Part shown: piece after piece, positions 12,501 through 24,700 of the stretch | Numbering within the stretch: position 1 is the first letter of the stretch | Layout of the letters: the number at the start of each line of letters is the position of its first letter | Assembly (NCBI GenBank): GCA_961205875.1 | Contig: OY540817.1 | Coordinates: 20,743,001 to 20,807,000 of the forward strand | Origin: Sialis fuliginosa | Taxonomy: Eukaryota > Arthropoda > Insecta > Megaloptera > Sialidae | DNA: 64,000 nucleotides | Reading direction: 5' to 3' | The notes under the pieces: model-generated | What the model was told of the DNA's origin: nothing | The model's database searches: none | Seen by the model: only the letters and a program-made list of their open reading frames with translations | Made by a program: the position numbers and the translations under genes

Positions 12501-15374
12501 TCATTTGTATTTGTGCATAAGTTTTATAAGTGGCTCATAGACGATTTTAGAAGCATTAATTGCCCAAAGAAAATCAAGGTGGTTGAATTGGGTATAGTTA
12601 ACTCTGAAGAGACCGATTGGATTGGGTAGATCTTTGTAGAGATGTTGTACGTCCTGAAAAGAAATTTATTAAAATATCATTAGTTCCTAAATTAAGGCAA
12701 CTTAACTACATTACAAAAAAGAATTCCACCTTAACCCAAAATAATAATGTCCGATTTTATAATTAAATTCTTTTTAAGTAAATTCAACTATTTTTGTGGT
12801 GTACTGAAATGTGTCTGTTGATTTCAGTGTGTGTGTGTGGGGGGGGGGTATAATTTAATTTTGTTTAAAATTATTTTTTTTGTAATATCGAGCATAAATC
12901 ATGTAGATAGATACTTACCATAGAATCAGCGATCAAATCGTTATCGGAATAATACAACGCTATCGGGACAGTTATCTGAGATACATTATACTGCGGCGGA
13001 TCATCCGTGCCGTACTTTTTTTTGTTCCCGTTGGTTCCCAAGTCATAGTACTGGAACCGCCCGTAGGAGACAATCTCCTGTGCGTATTGTACTATGGTAT
13101 TTATAGAAGTTCCCGCAGGAGTGTGTGCTAGATAGATCGGTAACATTGTCTATGGAAAGATTTCAACATTTTAATATCTTATATTAAATATCCTATGAGT
13201 TCATTTAAAAAGATATTCTTGTAAAAATGTATATACCTTACTAAGCTGGCTTTTGTCGAATCCGATAATCACGAAAAGTAAATTTTCACATATTGTTTCA
13301 GTTACTGGCAACGAACAACCCAACTCTAACAAAAATCTCAAGCATTTATTGTTAGGTAGGAACTCATGCACCCCAAGTAAATTGAACAACCTCTGAAATA
13401 GATTTAAAAAGTTTTACTTTGATTCTATTACAATCATTGCACTGATAAGAACCCTCACCTTAATCAAATTAGCCCAAGGTGCGATGAATCTGACAGGGCT
13501 TTTCAAATGTTGCATGTAAGCCACAGGCGCGAGAGCGAACATGGCCTTCACTTTGTCGTTATACTCCGGCTGGGTAGCCATTAACGCAAAGAACATCGTA
13601 TTACCCATAGAGTGTCCGATATACAACATGTTCCCAGAGTTTCCGGTGATGTTAGCGACATAGTCAAGCTCTGTGTAAACATATATAAAATAGTTATCGA
13701 TACGACTGCATTTTATCTGGTCACAATTTTACCTGCTGGTAGGTCGTATTTAGCCATTTCATCCCAGCTAAAGTCCCAGAACTCCGCATCTGACGAGGTG
13801 AGTGTAACATGAGATTGGGAGTAGATGTTACCTCTAGCGTTTCCCATCCAAACATCGTATCCAAGGTCTGAGAGGATGTACGCTAGAAGAATACCAAAGG
13901 TGTGGAAGAAATTAAATTGTACTTTCAAAACTATAAAGTCATCTTTGAAGCAGTAAGAGGAGATTAATTATGTTTCATAAAAATGATTTAATCTTTTTGT
14001 TACAATCTACTATATATAACGAAGTGTCCTCACTCACTCATCTATCAGGATTTTCATCATTTCCACTTAATTCAGAACCTTGAAATTTGGTATATATATT
14101 CTCTGGATGTTTTAGAGGACAACTAGTGGAGATTAATTATGTTTAATAAAAATTATTTAATATTTTTGTTACAATTATTTTTATAAAGATAAGATGGGAT
14201 GTAAAAGTCTGTTCGACTAGTATTTCTTAAATTTCTTCAAATAATGCACCCCGAAGAGTTTCTGAATTAAATACCAACTGACCAAGAGCATTTCCTGGAC
14301 CATTTAAAGTAAAGTCGGCGGAACTGTCGAGTATTCCGTGCTGAAGAAACACTGGTTGCCTCGGTTCTAAAGTGTTTTTTCCATTTTTCCCATGAGGAAT
14401 GCGATGCATTGTTAGCAAATACCCATCGATGGTCTCTATAGTGTGAGATTCTGATGGGTATCCATGTCGGGCTATTAGTTCTGGCTGCAATAAAGAAGTT
14501 TTTTTTTTTGTACATGTTATCAGTAAAATAATTAAGTTTAAATTATAAAAAAAAATTTACATGTATGTAATTGCTGATAGGTAATTGTACGAACAAATTA
14601 AATGGAGTTCTTAATTGCTGCAAGTCGAAGATAAAGAATTTTTTTTTCTTCGAATTTACGTCATGAAAGTGATAGCAATATCTATTTTTTTAAAATTCTC
14701 TACTATAATAATTTATATATTTGTATTACCAAAAGATCAAACAATTTTTTTCTTCTTCAATAGTTAACCTTCCAATTCACTAATTTTAATAGCTATCTAG
14801 CATTAGCTTTTGATATGCAAGGGGCAGATAGTTAATTAATATAAAGGCTTTAGCCGGGTAAGCATGCAAAACATGCATTTATAAAGTATACTAAAAAAAC
14901 ACGTTCAAATATGCTGTAGCCAACTTAGTGGCCCATAAGAAAAACTAAAGCTTGTAACTCGAAAACTAAAAGTGATATAAAAATTCTAAATGCACCAATC
15001 AATTCTACACAAAAAGTGCTTTAAGAAATCGCAAATAAAAAGTATCTATCTATTCTGACAAAAAAGTTATAGCCATATAAGTAATTTTTCGAATTTTCAG
15101 ATATTTGGGTATACCGCGTAAGCCACATACAATTATTAATATTTTTTTGATGTAGTAATACTCACCCCTTCCTTACAAATAATTCATCTCTTACCGTTTA
15201 GGAAATTTCCATCTTGGACAGCCTGTATACGTATATAAAAATAAATAAATTAAACATAAATAGATTTACCGTTTCCAAATAGAAATCTGGATCAAATCTA
15301 ACTAAATTCGACAGGAATGATGCCTTGGAGAGACAGACGAAAGTGCCCAGAACAAGAAAAATATAAATCTTCAT
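12501..15374 (-). CDS. Lip2: acid lipase, group A, 7 exons, 402 aa
   Basis: Acid lipase with the same architecture as Lip1 and Lip3. Exons in transcription order: 15270-15374, 14283-14484, 13733-13882, 13459-13670, 13237-13392, 12919-13149, 12501-12653. The signal peptide is [18 protein letters not shown]. Upstream in-frame ATGs exist, but this Met directly precedes the hydrophobic core. Key elements are [32 protein letters not shown] (Ser173), HTPAGTS, YSDND (Asp346) and FNHLDFLW (His377). The exon 2 donor is the weak GTCAGT; reading through it would add about 20 residues and then stop. Introns are compact (62-785 bp) and nearly free of transposons. It is closest to Lip3, with which it shares promoter and intron-start sequence. 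Probably an intact recent duplicate. Confidence 0.94.
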
Positions 15375-15932
15375 GAGGGTGCTTTCATTAGATATACACA
15401 TATGTATAATTCGGTATTTCCTCCGTTGTCCATAAACCGACAAATAGATCCAAGTGTGTTGAAGTATGGTAAATTTATAAAGAATATTTAATCGGTGTGT
15501 TGCGTGTGGAGTAATTGTTGTTATAAAGATATGGTTGATTATTGATACCTAATTGACAGGGTTGGAGTGGTAATAAAATAGAATAAAACATTACAGGAGT
15601 TTAAGAAAAGTAAAGGCTGTAGTCTAAAATTAGTAGAAAAGTAAGTAGGTGTTAATTTATTTATTATAAAGTCCTATTCTTCTTTTGATAATTTCTATAT
15701 TCATCTCAAGAAATAAATGTCTATCCTATTCTATACTATACAATAAATTATAACAGCATCCTATGTTTAATTACACACATAAATCATGCCGGGTTTCACG
15801 AGCAATAGTTATCTACAGTCTAACTAGAACCCCTAAAATACAATTCAAATTATAATTAACAGTTAGAATAAACTGCAGATTAATATTTTTCGGGAATGCA
15901 TGCATTAGTTTAGTTTTCAAGTTTCCAGTTTG
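15375..15932. other. Lip2-Lip3 intergenic
   Basis: 558 bp between the Lip2 start codon and the Lip3 stop. Holds the Lip2 promoter block and, at about 15730-15778, a shortened version of the sequence found 3' of Lip1 (2246-2340). No mobile element recognised. Confidence 0.5.
15437..15566 (-). promoter_or_regulatory. Lip2 core promoter and conserved 5' block
   Basis: A TATA-like TATAAATTT lies at 15471-15479 (minus strand), about 100 bp before the Lip2 ATG. The surrounding 130 bp is recognisably the same as the block upstream of Lip3, including TTTACCATAC, AACACAC and GGATCT. Conservation across paralogues plus position supports a promoter. The start of transcription (near 15445) is inferred. 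Confidence 0.55.
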
Positions 15933-18382
15933 TTAATTGTATTTGTGCATGTGTTCTAATAATGGCTCATAGACGAGCTGGGAAGCATTAATTCCCCAAA
16001 GGAAATCAAGGTGGTTGAATTTGGTGAAGTTAACTCTGAACAGGCCGATTGGGTTGGGTAGATCTTTGTAGAGATGTTGTACGTCCTGAAAGGAAATTAA
16101 TTAAAATGAGTCCAGATTATAATTTCATATTATTTGAAACCAATAACTTTGAATACCGGGCATGAACCATGTATTTACTCACCAAAGTATCAGCAAGCAA
16201 ATCGTTATCGGAATAATACAACGCTACTGGAACAGTTATCTGAGAGACATTATACTCCGGCGGAACATCTCTGCCATATTTTTTTCTGTTTCCATTAGTT
16301 CCCAAGTCGTAGAACTGGAATCTCCCGGAGGACACAACCTCCTGATTGTATTGCGTATAGGTTTTTATCGAGGTTCCCGCAGGAAAGTGGCCCAATATTA
16401 TAGGTAACAATGTCTAGGGAGGAATTGAAATTAAAAACTGAACTGTTAATTCTTATATTCTTTATCGAACTTGTGTAAAAAGTTATCTGTTACATACCTC
16501 GTTAAGTTGACGTCTGTCGAATCCGACGGTTAAAAATATTACAGTTTCACATATTTTTTCAATTATTGTAAATTTTGAACATCCGAATTCTAATAAAAAC
16601 CTCACGAAGTCATTGATAGGTAGCAATTCATTTACCCCAAAAAAATGAAATAACCTCTGAAAGTAGATTAGAAAAGATAACGTTTTTATTAATAACACAT
16701 ACCTTTGTAAGTATATCAAAAAAATATTACGCATTTTATTATAATTACATACTCGTAAATATGTAATTTTCTATCAATAGAGTTGTAAAGGAGGTCATAA
16801 TATTATTATTATAATTTTTCCTTTATATGTATTACATTGCTTCTTAATTTGTTGTTAAAATAATACCAATTTATTGAAAATATTTATCAATTGCTTGAAA
16901 CTATATACAAATATTCTACTAGTTTTTCTAAAAACCCTAACCTCAAGATCACTAGCCCAAGGTGCAATGAGTCTAAGAGGACTTCTCACATGTTGCATAT
17001 AAGCCACAGGCGCGAGAGCGAACATGGCCTTCACCCTGTCGTTATACTCCGGCTGGGTAGCCATTAACGCAAAGAACATGGTAGTACCCATAGAGTGTCC
17101 GATGTACAATAAGTTCCTAGAGTTTCCGGTAACGTTGGCGACATAGTCCAGTACTACGGACAGATGCAAAATATATCTGTTTCCAATACAAGTCAGTTTA
17201 TAAATTGAGGAATATACAAGTATGTGAATTTTACTAGATCACATTTTTACCTGCTGGTAGGTCGTATTTAGCCATTTCATCCCAGCTGAAGTCCCAGAAC
17301 TCCGCATCTGACGAGGTGAGTGTAACATGAGACCGGGAGTATGTGTTACCTCTAGCGTTTCCCAGCCATACATCGTATCCGTTGTCTGAGAGGATGTACG
17401 CTACAAGAAGATTGTAAACTTTTTATATCAAAAGTGGGAAAGTTGACTATTTTATCTCAATTTTTATTTATAGACATTAAATTGTCATCTATGAAGTAAT
17501 GAGAGAAAATTTACTAGTTGGCCTCTTAAAACCCCCAGAGAATATATGTATATACAAAATTTCATTGTTCTGAGATACGTGGATTTCTTTAAATCCTTAT
17601 AGTTATGGCAGTTCGCAATATATAGTAGATACAGTCATCTATGAAGCAATGAGAGAACCTTTCGGTCAGAATATTATTTTTTTAATAAAAAAAAATTCGA
17701 CCAGTATTTTTTAATTTTTTTCAAATAATGCAGTTTCTGAATTAAATACCAACTAACCAAGAGCCTTTTCTGGACCACTTAAAATAAAGTCCGCTGAACT
17801 TTCGAGTAATCCGTGCTGAATAAACACTGGCTGTCTCGGTTCTAAAGTGTTATTCCCGTTTTTCCCATGAGGAATGCGATGCATTGTTAGCAAATACCCA
17901 TCGCTGGTCTGGATAGTGTGAGATTCTGATGGGTATCCATATCGGGCTATTAATTGTGGCTGTAAAAAAATATTTTTTAATTGATATGAAATTCTATTAT
18001 AAATTGTTTTCTGATATTCAGTAAAATAATTAATTTTCAATTAGAATAAAATATATTTGTGCCTATTAAAAGTTTAATTATTTATAATTGTTGCCAATTG
18101 CTGTAAAAATTAACAGGGAGGGAATTTTTGTTCAATTTATGCACGTCATGAGAATAATAACTCATTTTTTTCTGTCAAAAACTAGGTTTAATTTCCCAAA
18201 ATATCCAATTTTTATTTTCAATTTATTTTTTGTTTGATATAAAATGTTATCCTCTTAATAAAAAATAAATAAATTACCGTTTTCAAATTGACATCTGGAT
18301 CAAATCTAACTAAATTCGACAAGAATGATGCTTTGGAAAGGCAGACGAAAGTGACTAGGATAAAAAAACCAGAAATCTTCAT
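15933..18382 (-). CDS. Lip3: acid lipase, group A, 7 exons, 403 aa
   Basis: Acid lipase, the most compact gene of the array (2.45 kb). Exons in transcription order: 18278-18382, 17758-17959, 17251-17400, 16942-17153, 16498-16656, 16183-16413, 15933-16085. Signal peptide [18 protein letters not shown], then [38 protein letters not shown] (Ser173), HFPAGTS, YSDND (Asp347) and FNHLDFLW (His378), ending in a TAA stop. The exon 2 donor is the weak GTTAGT, at the same place as the weak donor of Lip2. The gap to the start of Lip4's last exon is only 339 bp, so the Lip3 promoter is confined to that interval. It shares its 5' flank with Lip2. Confidence 0.94.
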
Positions 18383-18390
18383 TTGTCCAG

Positions 18391-18531
18391 AAAACTGCTG
18401 ACAGATCCTTGTGTGTTAATGTATGGTAAATTAATAAAGAATTTATCTATTGGTATGTTGTGTGTTGACAGTGGTGTAATTAGTGTTGTAGGGCTGTGGT
18501 TGATTATTGGCTACTTATAGACAGGGTCGGC
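18391..18531 (-). promoter_or_regulatory. Lip3 core promoter and conserved 5' block
   Basis: Counterpart of the Lip2 block. TATTAATTT at 18428-18436 replaces the Lip2 TATA, followed by the same TTTACCATAC, AACACA and GGATCT. It lies only about 50 bp before the ATG because roughly 60 bp present in the Lip2 leader is missing here. Confidence 0.5.
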
Positions 18532-18687
18532 GTAACACACTAAGTATATACCGGGTTTTTTTTTAAAACTTTTATTTCCAAAATAAGAAATTTTCAGAAA
18601 AAGCAATTTTTACCTGAAACATTTTTTCTGAAAATAATATAAATTTTATTGTAGTTACAAAATAAAATATGACATAGTTTAATGTAT

Positions 18688-18693
18688 TTTATT
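18688..18693 (-). terminator. Poly(A) signal of Lip4
   Basis: AATAAA on the minus strand, 29 bp after the Lip4 stop codon. Spacing fits a short 3' UTR. Confidence 0.45.
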
Positions 18694-18721
18694 TAAAAAA
18701 TATGATCAGTACAAAACTTAA

Positions 18722-21700
18722 TTAATATTGACTAAACGTTTCAAATACAATATTATAAACTAAATCCACCACATCAATTGCCCAGAGAAAGTCCAAATGG
18801 TTAAATCTTGCGTTGTTGACTCTGTGAAATCCAACGACATTGGGAAGTTTGCGACGTAACCTTTTTATGTCCTGAAATATGTTATAAAAATTTAAAAATT
18901 AAACTCAGGGTTTTATCACTATAATTTTGAATTATTACGACTGGATATTCTTGAATTAAGACCATCGTTTTTTTACTACCCATAAGATAAAGGACAAAGA
19001 ATTTATGGCGACCAACTTCTCAAAAATAAAATAAATATTTTTATAAATAAATTGTAATGGTAAACATATTTGTTGAAAATTTAGTTATTAAAATTTTTGA
19101 TCGACCATTGGATACAGACGCGTATGCAAGGTAGGAGCGGAGGGGGGGGAGGAGTACTAAGAAGCCTAGAATAATAAAATATTAATTATTATTTAAATAC
19201 CAAATAAAATTGTATCGTAATATATTAAATTAATCATAATTTTAATTTACTGTTTTTGAAAATTCAATTAAAAATCAATTTAAATGGTATTAAACCGACT
19301 GTATAAGTATTTAAACAAATAAATTCTTTAAATTGTCTTCAATAAGTAGTGCATAAATTATGAGACGTTATTAAAATACTTTTTCTGCTCTAGTTAACAC
19401 TATTTATAAATATATACAAATAAATAATTGTATAAAAAAAAAATTACTGTTGGCGATGTCAGCCAATCGTTATCGCTGTAAACAAGCACTATGGGTAATT
19501 TTATATTTTCTAAGTTGTAATCGGGCGGTAGAAGTTGATTGTATTGTTTTACGTTCTTTACTGGGCCGTCGTCAAATGGTCGAAATTTTCCTAGAAAATA
19601 TATAAAAAATTAATATATTTAAAAAAAAATTGTTAGTTTGCAAACACTTTCAAACGAAATATCAAACTTATATTACAGTTGGAATTTTTGACAGATATTT
19701 TGCATGCATATAGTAAGTAAAAACTAAGGTATGTAAAGTATATTTATTAATCTTGATTAAAAACAGACTTACTGCGTATGCAACTATTTGTCAAAAACTC
19801 CAAAAGAACTGACATATAAGTATGATACCCTGTTTGAAAGTACTTGCAAGCTAGCAAATTTTGTCTGTTATACCGGACATAATTGTGATTAACATTCATT
19901 AAAATAACCTAAAACCACAAACCTATTAATAAAAAAACACACTAATAAAATATCAAAATTATCTTGCTAAACCAGCATTTCCCAACATTTTTGTTCCTAA
20001 TTTATAAATTCACGAATTTAATTTTTTTACATTTATTTGCAAAAACTTTTGAACGGGGTATCAAACTAATATAAGTTCTCTTTGAGTTTTTGACACATAG
20101 TTGCATGCGCAGTAAGTTGGTATTTACCGTTTTTACTCAAGGCTAGTAAAGATACTATACATATCTTTATTATATATTTATATATATGTCAAAAACTCCA
20201 AAAGATCTGTCATATATAATAAGTTTGATACCCCGTTTGAAAGTGTATGCAAGCTTGCAAATATTTATTAGCCAGGCTGTAATACCGGACATCAGACTAA
20301 AGGTAGAGTTAAACGGGCAATATTATTGCTAGCAATATTGTAATTTCCATGGATTTTAAGCCAGCAATTTGAAAAATTCGTAAAAAATATCATTGCTGAG
20401 TGTGGTTACACAGGACAATATTTGTATATCCATGGAAATTATAATATTACTGTCAATATTATTGCCCATCTAACACCTTAAAGGTTCTCAGAATTTTTTA
20501 AGTCAAAGCACCCTAATTAAATAAGAAAATCTCCTGTCTCTAAAACTCTATCATAATCGGTAAAATAAAAAACACTTTCGATACATCTTCGGCCCTCTGT
20601 TTGAAAACCACTCTTCTAGACTATGGAAACAGGTGTATATTTTTTTACAAATAAATTTGCGGTGTTAAGTATTGTTCTATTCAAAACTAGCAATATCTGA
20701 ATTCATTCAATCATAAACTATAATTAAACCTGTTATCAAACAATAAGTAGTTATAATGAATTGCAAAGCCGCTGACCTCGCGGTCACTGGCCAATATACA
20801 GTGTATTCCAAGTTGATTAAGACATAGGAAATTTAACATGGTGACAATTAGAAGTGTTGTAATAACCTTTGCTCAAATTTAACGATGTGTCATTGGTGCA
20901 TTTTGAAATGCCGCCTCGAAACTAACTGATAAATTTTAAATTAATCTACAGTATTTTGTTCTCAACTTTAATTTCATTAAAGTAAGCATCCTAGATAAAA
21001 TTATAATAAAATTTTTTGGCAGATACAAATTTGAAAACAAAATACTAATGACAATTTTATTAAATTTTGTGGCGGCATTTCAAAATGCACCAATCAAACA
21101 TCGTTAAAAACCAAAGGTTACTACAACACTTCTAATTGCCCCAATGTTAAATTTCCTATGTCTTAATCAACTTGGAATACACTATTATAAGTCAAAATCA
21201 ATACATTACCTGAGATAATACCTTGAGAGAAATGCAATATCTGCCTTGTAGAGCATCCGGCCGGGGTGTTTGTCATTATCACAGGAACTGCGGTCTGTGG
21301 GCGCGAAAATAATACTTTTACTTAATCTTAAGTTAATGCATGTGAGTGGATTTTAAAGAATGAAAGTTAAGTATGTTTAAATATGTCTTTTATATGCTTT
21401 CACGGGTATCGCCTATTTTTTTATGAGTATCGGATAATGTTTCATAACATTTTTGCTTCCTCGCAATATCGAAGATACGAGAAGCTTTGTGATCGTTTCA
21501 GATTGGGACAAAAAAAATGTTCTCCGATTTCAAAATTTTTTCACGCCAAGACAAACACTTCGTTCCGTGTCTGTCTGTCTGTCCATCCGTCCGTGTGTGT
21601 GTGTCTGTCCCCTGAATCCTTGTCACACGCATAACTCATGAACCACTGAACCGGTATTATTGAAACTTGGTCGGATGGTTGGGTCTGGCTTGAGGAACAG

Positions 21701-24700
21701 TCCCATTTCAAAATCATCAAAATTGTGTGAAAAGATAAGATAAGATATCTCAAGAACGACAAATTTTACGTGAAAATTTTTTGTAGAGCATTAAAAGGAC
21801 CTCGCAGTTTTTGATAGGGAAATGGCTTTCAGTCAATCTCTTTGAAACCAACTGGAAAATATTCTCTAAATCATCCCGATTAAAAGTCTCAATGGTCGCA
21901 ACCGCCTAAGTTATCGCGGAAAATGCTGTTTTGTTCCTAATAATGCAATAAAAAAATCGATATAGTACAGGATTTCCCAAGTTCAATATTTAATTTGTTT
22001 TAACAAATGGAAGAAAACTTTAAATACAAAAGTTGTCAGGCTAAACAAGCAGCATATTTTAAAAATAGTTACATTTATATAAGGTGTCCCATAAGTGTGT
22101 TACAAATCAAAGTTATATTTTTATGACAACTAATTTTCTATTGTTTTTATTTTACAATTTAGTATTTTTAATACTATCGCTAGTAGCTGGCGTTGACGGC
22201 ACTACACATACCTTAACATGTTTTATAAAAACTTTATTATAATCCATAAAACAATTTGCTAGAACTTGCAAACTTTAACAACATAAAAATCTAGAAATTA
22301 AATAAACAAAACGATACATAAAAATTAATTTATTTGTTCAAAATGTCCTGTACTATATCGATTTTTTTATTGCATTATTAGGTACAAAACAGCTCTTTGC
22401 GCGAGACCTCGGGAACTTAGGCGGTTGCGACCATTGAGACTTTTAATCGGAATGATTTAGAGAATATTTTCCAGTTGGTTTCAAAGAGATTCACTGAAAG
22501 CCATTTCCCTATCAAAAACTGCGGGGTCCTTTGTTGTAAAATAAAAAAATCGTGTTTTGTTTTTCTAAATTGATATTTGCTTGGACATATTAAATATTAA
22601 ATTTTATATACTTGACATGTAAACAAATGTGTAAAAACAATTGCCTACCTCATTGAGTTGGTTGGAATCAAAGCCAGCTATGAGGAATATAACGTTATGA
22701 CAGATCTCCTTGGTCATTGCATGGTCATGGCACATCGTGTTACCAAAGAACGTTACCATCCTCTTGTCTGGCGCGAATTCATTCATCCCTAACATGTTTG
22801 CAAGAAACTAAAAATAAATAAAAAGTGTGTGTGTACTTATTACATGTCTTAAATTACGAAAGTTAAAAGTCTATAGATACATAACAACCAATGCTAGTCC
22901 GTATATGAAACTGTTACCAAAATTTGAGGTCGGCTATCGTTTCTAAAATGTCACAATCGCCATTTCCTTGCATATTATCTCAGAGGCGTCGGTTGAAAAT
23001 TTATAATATGCAAATATACTTTAAATTACAATTGAATTTAGTATGTATCCAAATAGACATTTTTCTGTTAATCAATTATCACTGAAATACTTTTAAAGCC
23101 AATATAAAACTTTTATTATTAATTAAGTTAATAAATCAAAATAATTGATATTTATTTTAAAATCTGAATGATACGCCAATGACTCGTGAAGCGATATGGT
23201 AACAACACTAGATAATGTGTTATTTGTCCTTTATCTTTCCTTATGTAAACACGTTAGAAGTTATACTTCTTTGGTATGAATGAAAAACAACTATTGAGAT
23301 TAGTAGTGACATCTAGCGAGCAAATTCAAAACAAAAAAAACCCGTTTTACCGACTATCATAACAGAAATCTGTATTATCTACTTCTACACCATGAATTAT
23401 AACTTCAAAAACACAAGCTTTTTTGGTTATTTCTGTGGTTGAACCAAAAAGATTTCTGATATAATAAAAAACCAAAAATGTATTTTTTGGTTTTTAACCT
23501 ACCTCGATTTTTTTGTTACATCTGCTGACGAATCTCAAAAATGGGTTTTTGACGTGGTTCATGTACGCGACGGGTGCTAGAGCAAGCATAACTCGTATCT
23601 TATCGTTGTATTCGGGTCGGTATGACGTCAGAACGAATATGGAGGTCGTCCCCTGCGAGTGCCCCACGTAGTATAGGTCCTCTTGCCCAGTTACGTTAAG
23701 AGTGTAATCCAGCATAGCTGGCATATCGTGCAGAGCGATTTCGTGGTAGCTAGTATAGAAGATACAATGTATTCCAAGTTGATTAAGGATGTATTGGATG
23801 TATTTCAAAATGCTACCAAATACATGAAAATTGGTTGGAATGTTCCCATTAGCATTCTTATGCAATAGACAAAATATTAAATTGATTCACTAAGCCGTTT
23901 AGGAATTATATTGATTTAAATTTAACATGTGTTCTTAGGGGAAACTGATATTTTTCGGCATTTTTTAGGTAAAACACATTGATAAAATGCTACCGATTTT
24001 CTAATTTTTTGAGAGAGTGTAGTATTTGATTAGTTGAACAATTATGCAAAATATCATATGTTTTCACTAAACCGTTTCCGATAAATAAATTATAATACAA
24101 CAAAATTTTAAATTTCCCGCTCTACGACTGTTATGCATGTAAATTTGATAACAATGTAAACAAAGTATTTTTTGAAAAAACGATTATAAAAGATCTTTGT
24201 TTTTTATAATTAGGTCATATATTATGTTTCTTATAGAGAATTAAAGAAAAATTTAGTACATAGTGCAATTAAAAGTGCATAAATAATAAAATATCAAGAT
24301 ATTCTATTAGTGTTTGATAGCAATATTTACCAACCTGAAAATGACAATAGCGTTGTGAAAACTGATAATTAGAATGTGAAATATTTATGTTAATAATGAT
24401 AAATAACAATAATTGTTATATTTATAACACAGGATTGCGTATTTTTAATAATTATATAAACTATATTTATTAATTTGCAGCTATAAATAACGTAAATTAT
24501 GTTTAAAATATATTTTTGTTAGGTTCAATTTGCCGTATAGTCAGTGTCAAAATAATAAACTATCTTTATTAGAATTTGTACAAATTTAACAAAATAGTCA
24601 TTGAAGAGGAAAAATTAGCTTCATATATGTAAGTTAACGACTCTAGTTATAATTTGTATTATTTATAACATCTATTACGATATTTATAACGCAGATATTT

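Noticed and set aside
15375-15443. Longer N-terminus for Lip2 from an upstream in-frame ATG
   Set aside because: Would put a polar stretch before the signal peptide; Lip3 has no such extension and the upstream part overlaps the promoter/leader block.
21383-21762. Open frames rich in Ser, Val and Cys
   Set aside because: They are translations of the CTGTCTGTCC repeat inside dispersed repeat E.
23750-23865. Extension upstream of Lip4 exon 3 in the open frame
   Set aside because: Contains a MITE A tip. The acceptor at 23750-23752 gives correct phase with exon 2 (AG plus C making Ser).
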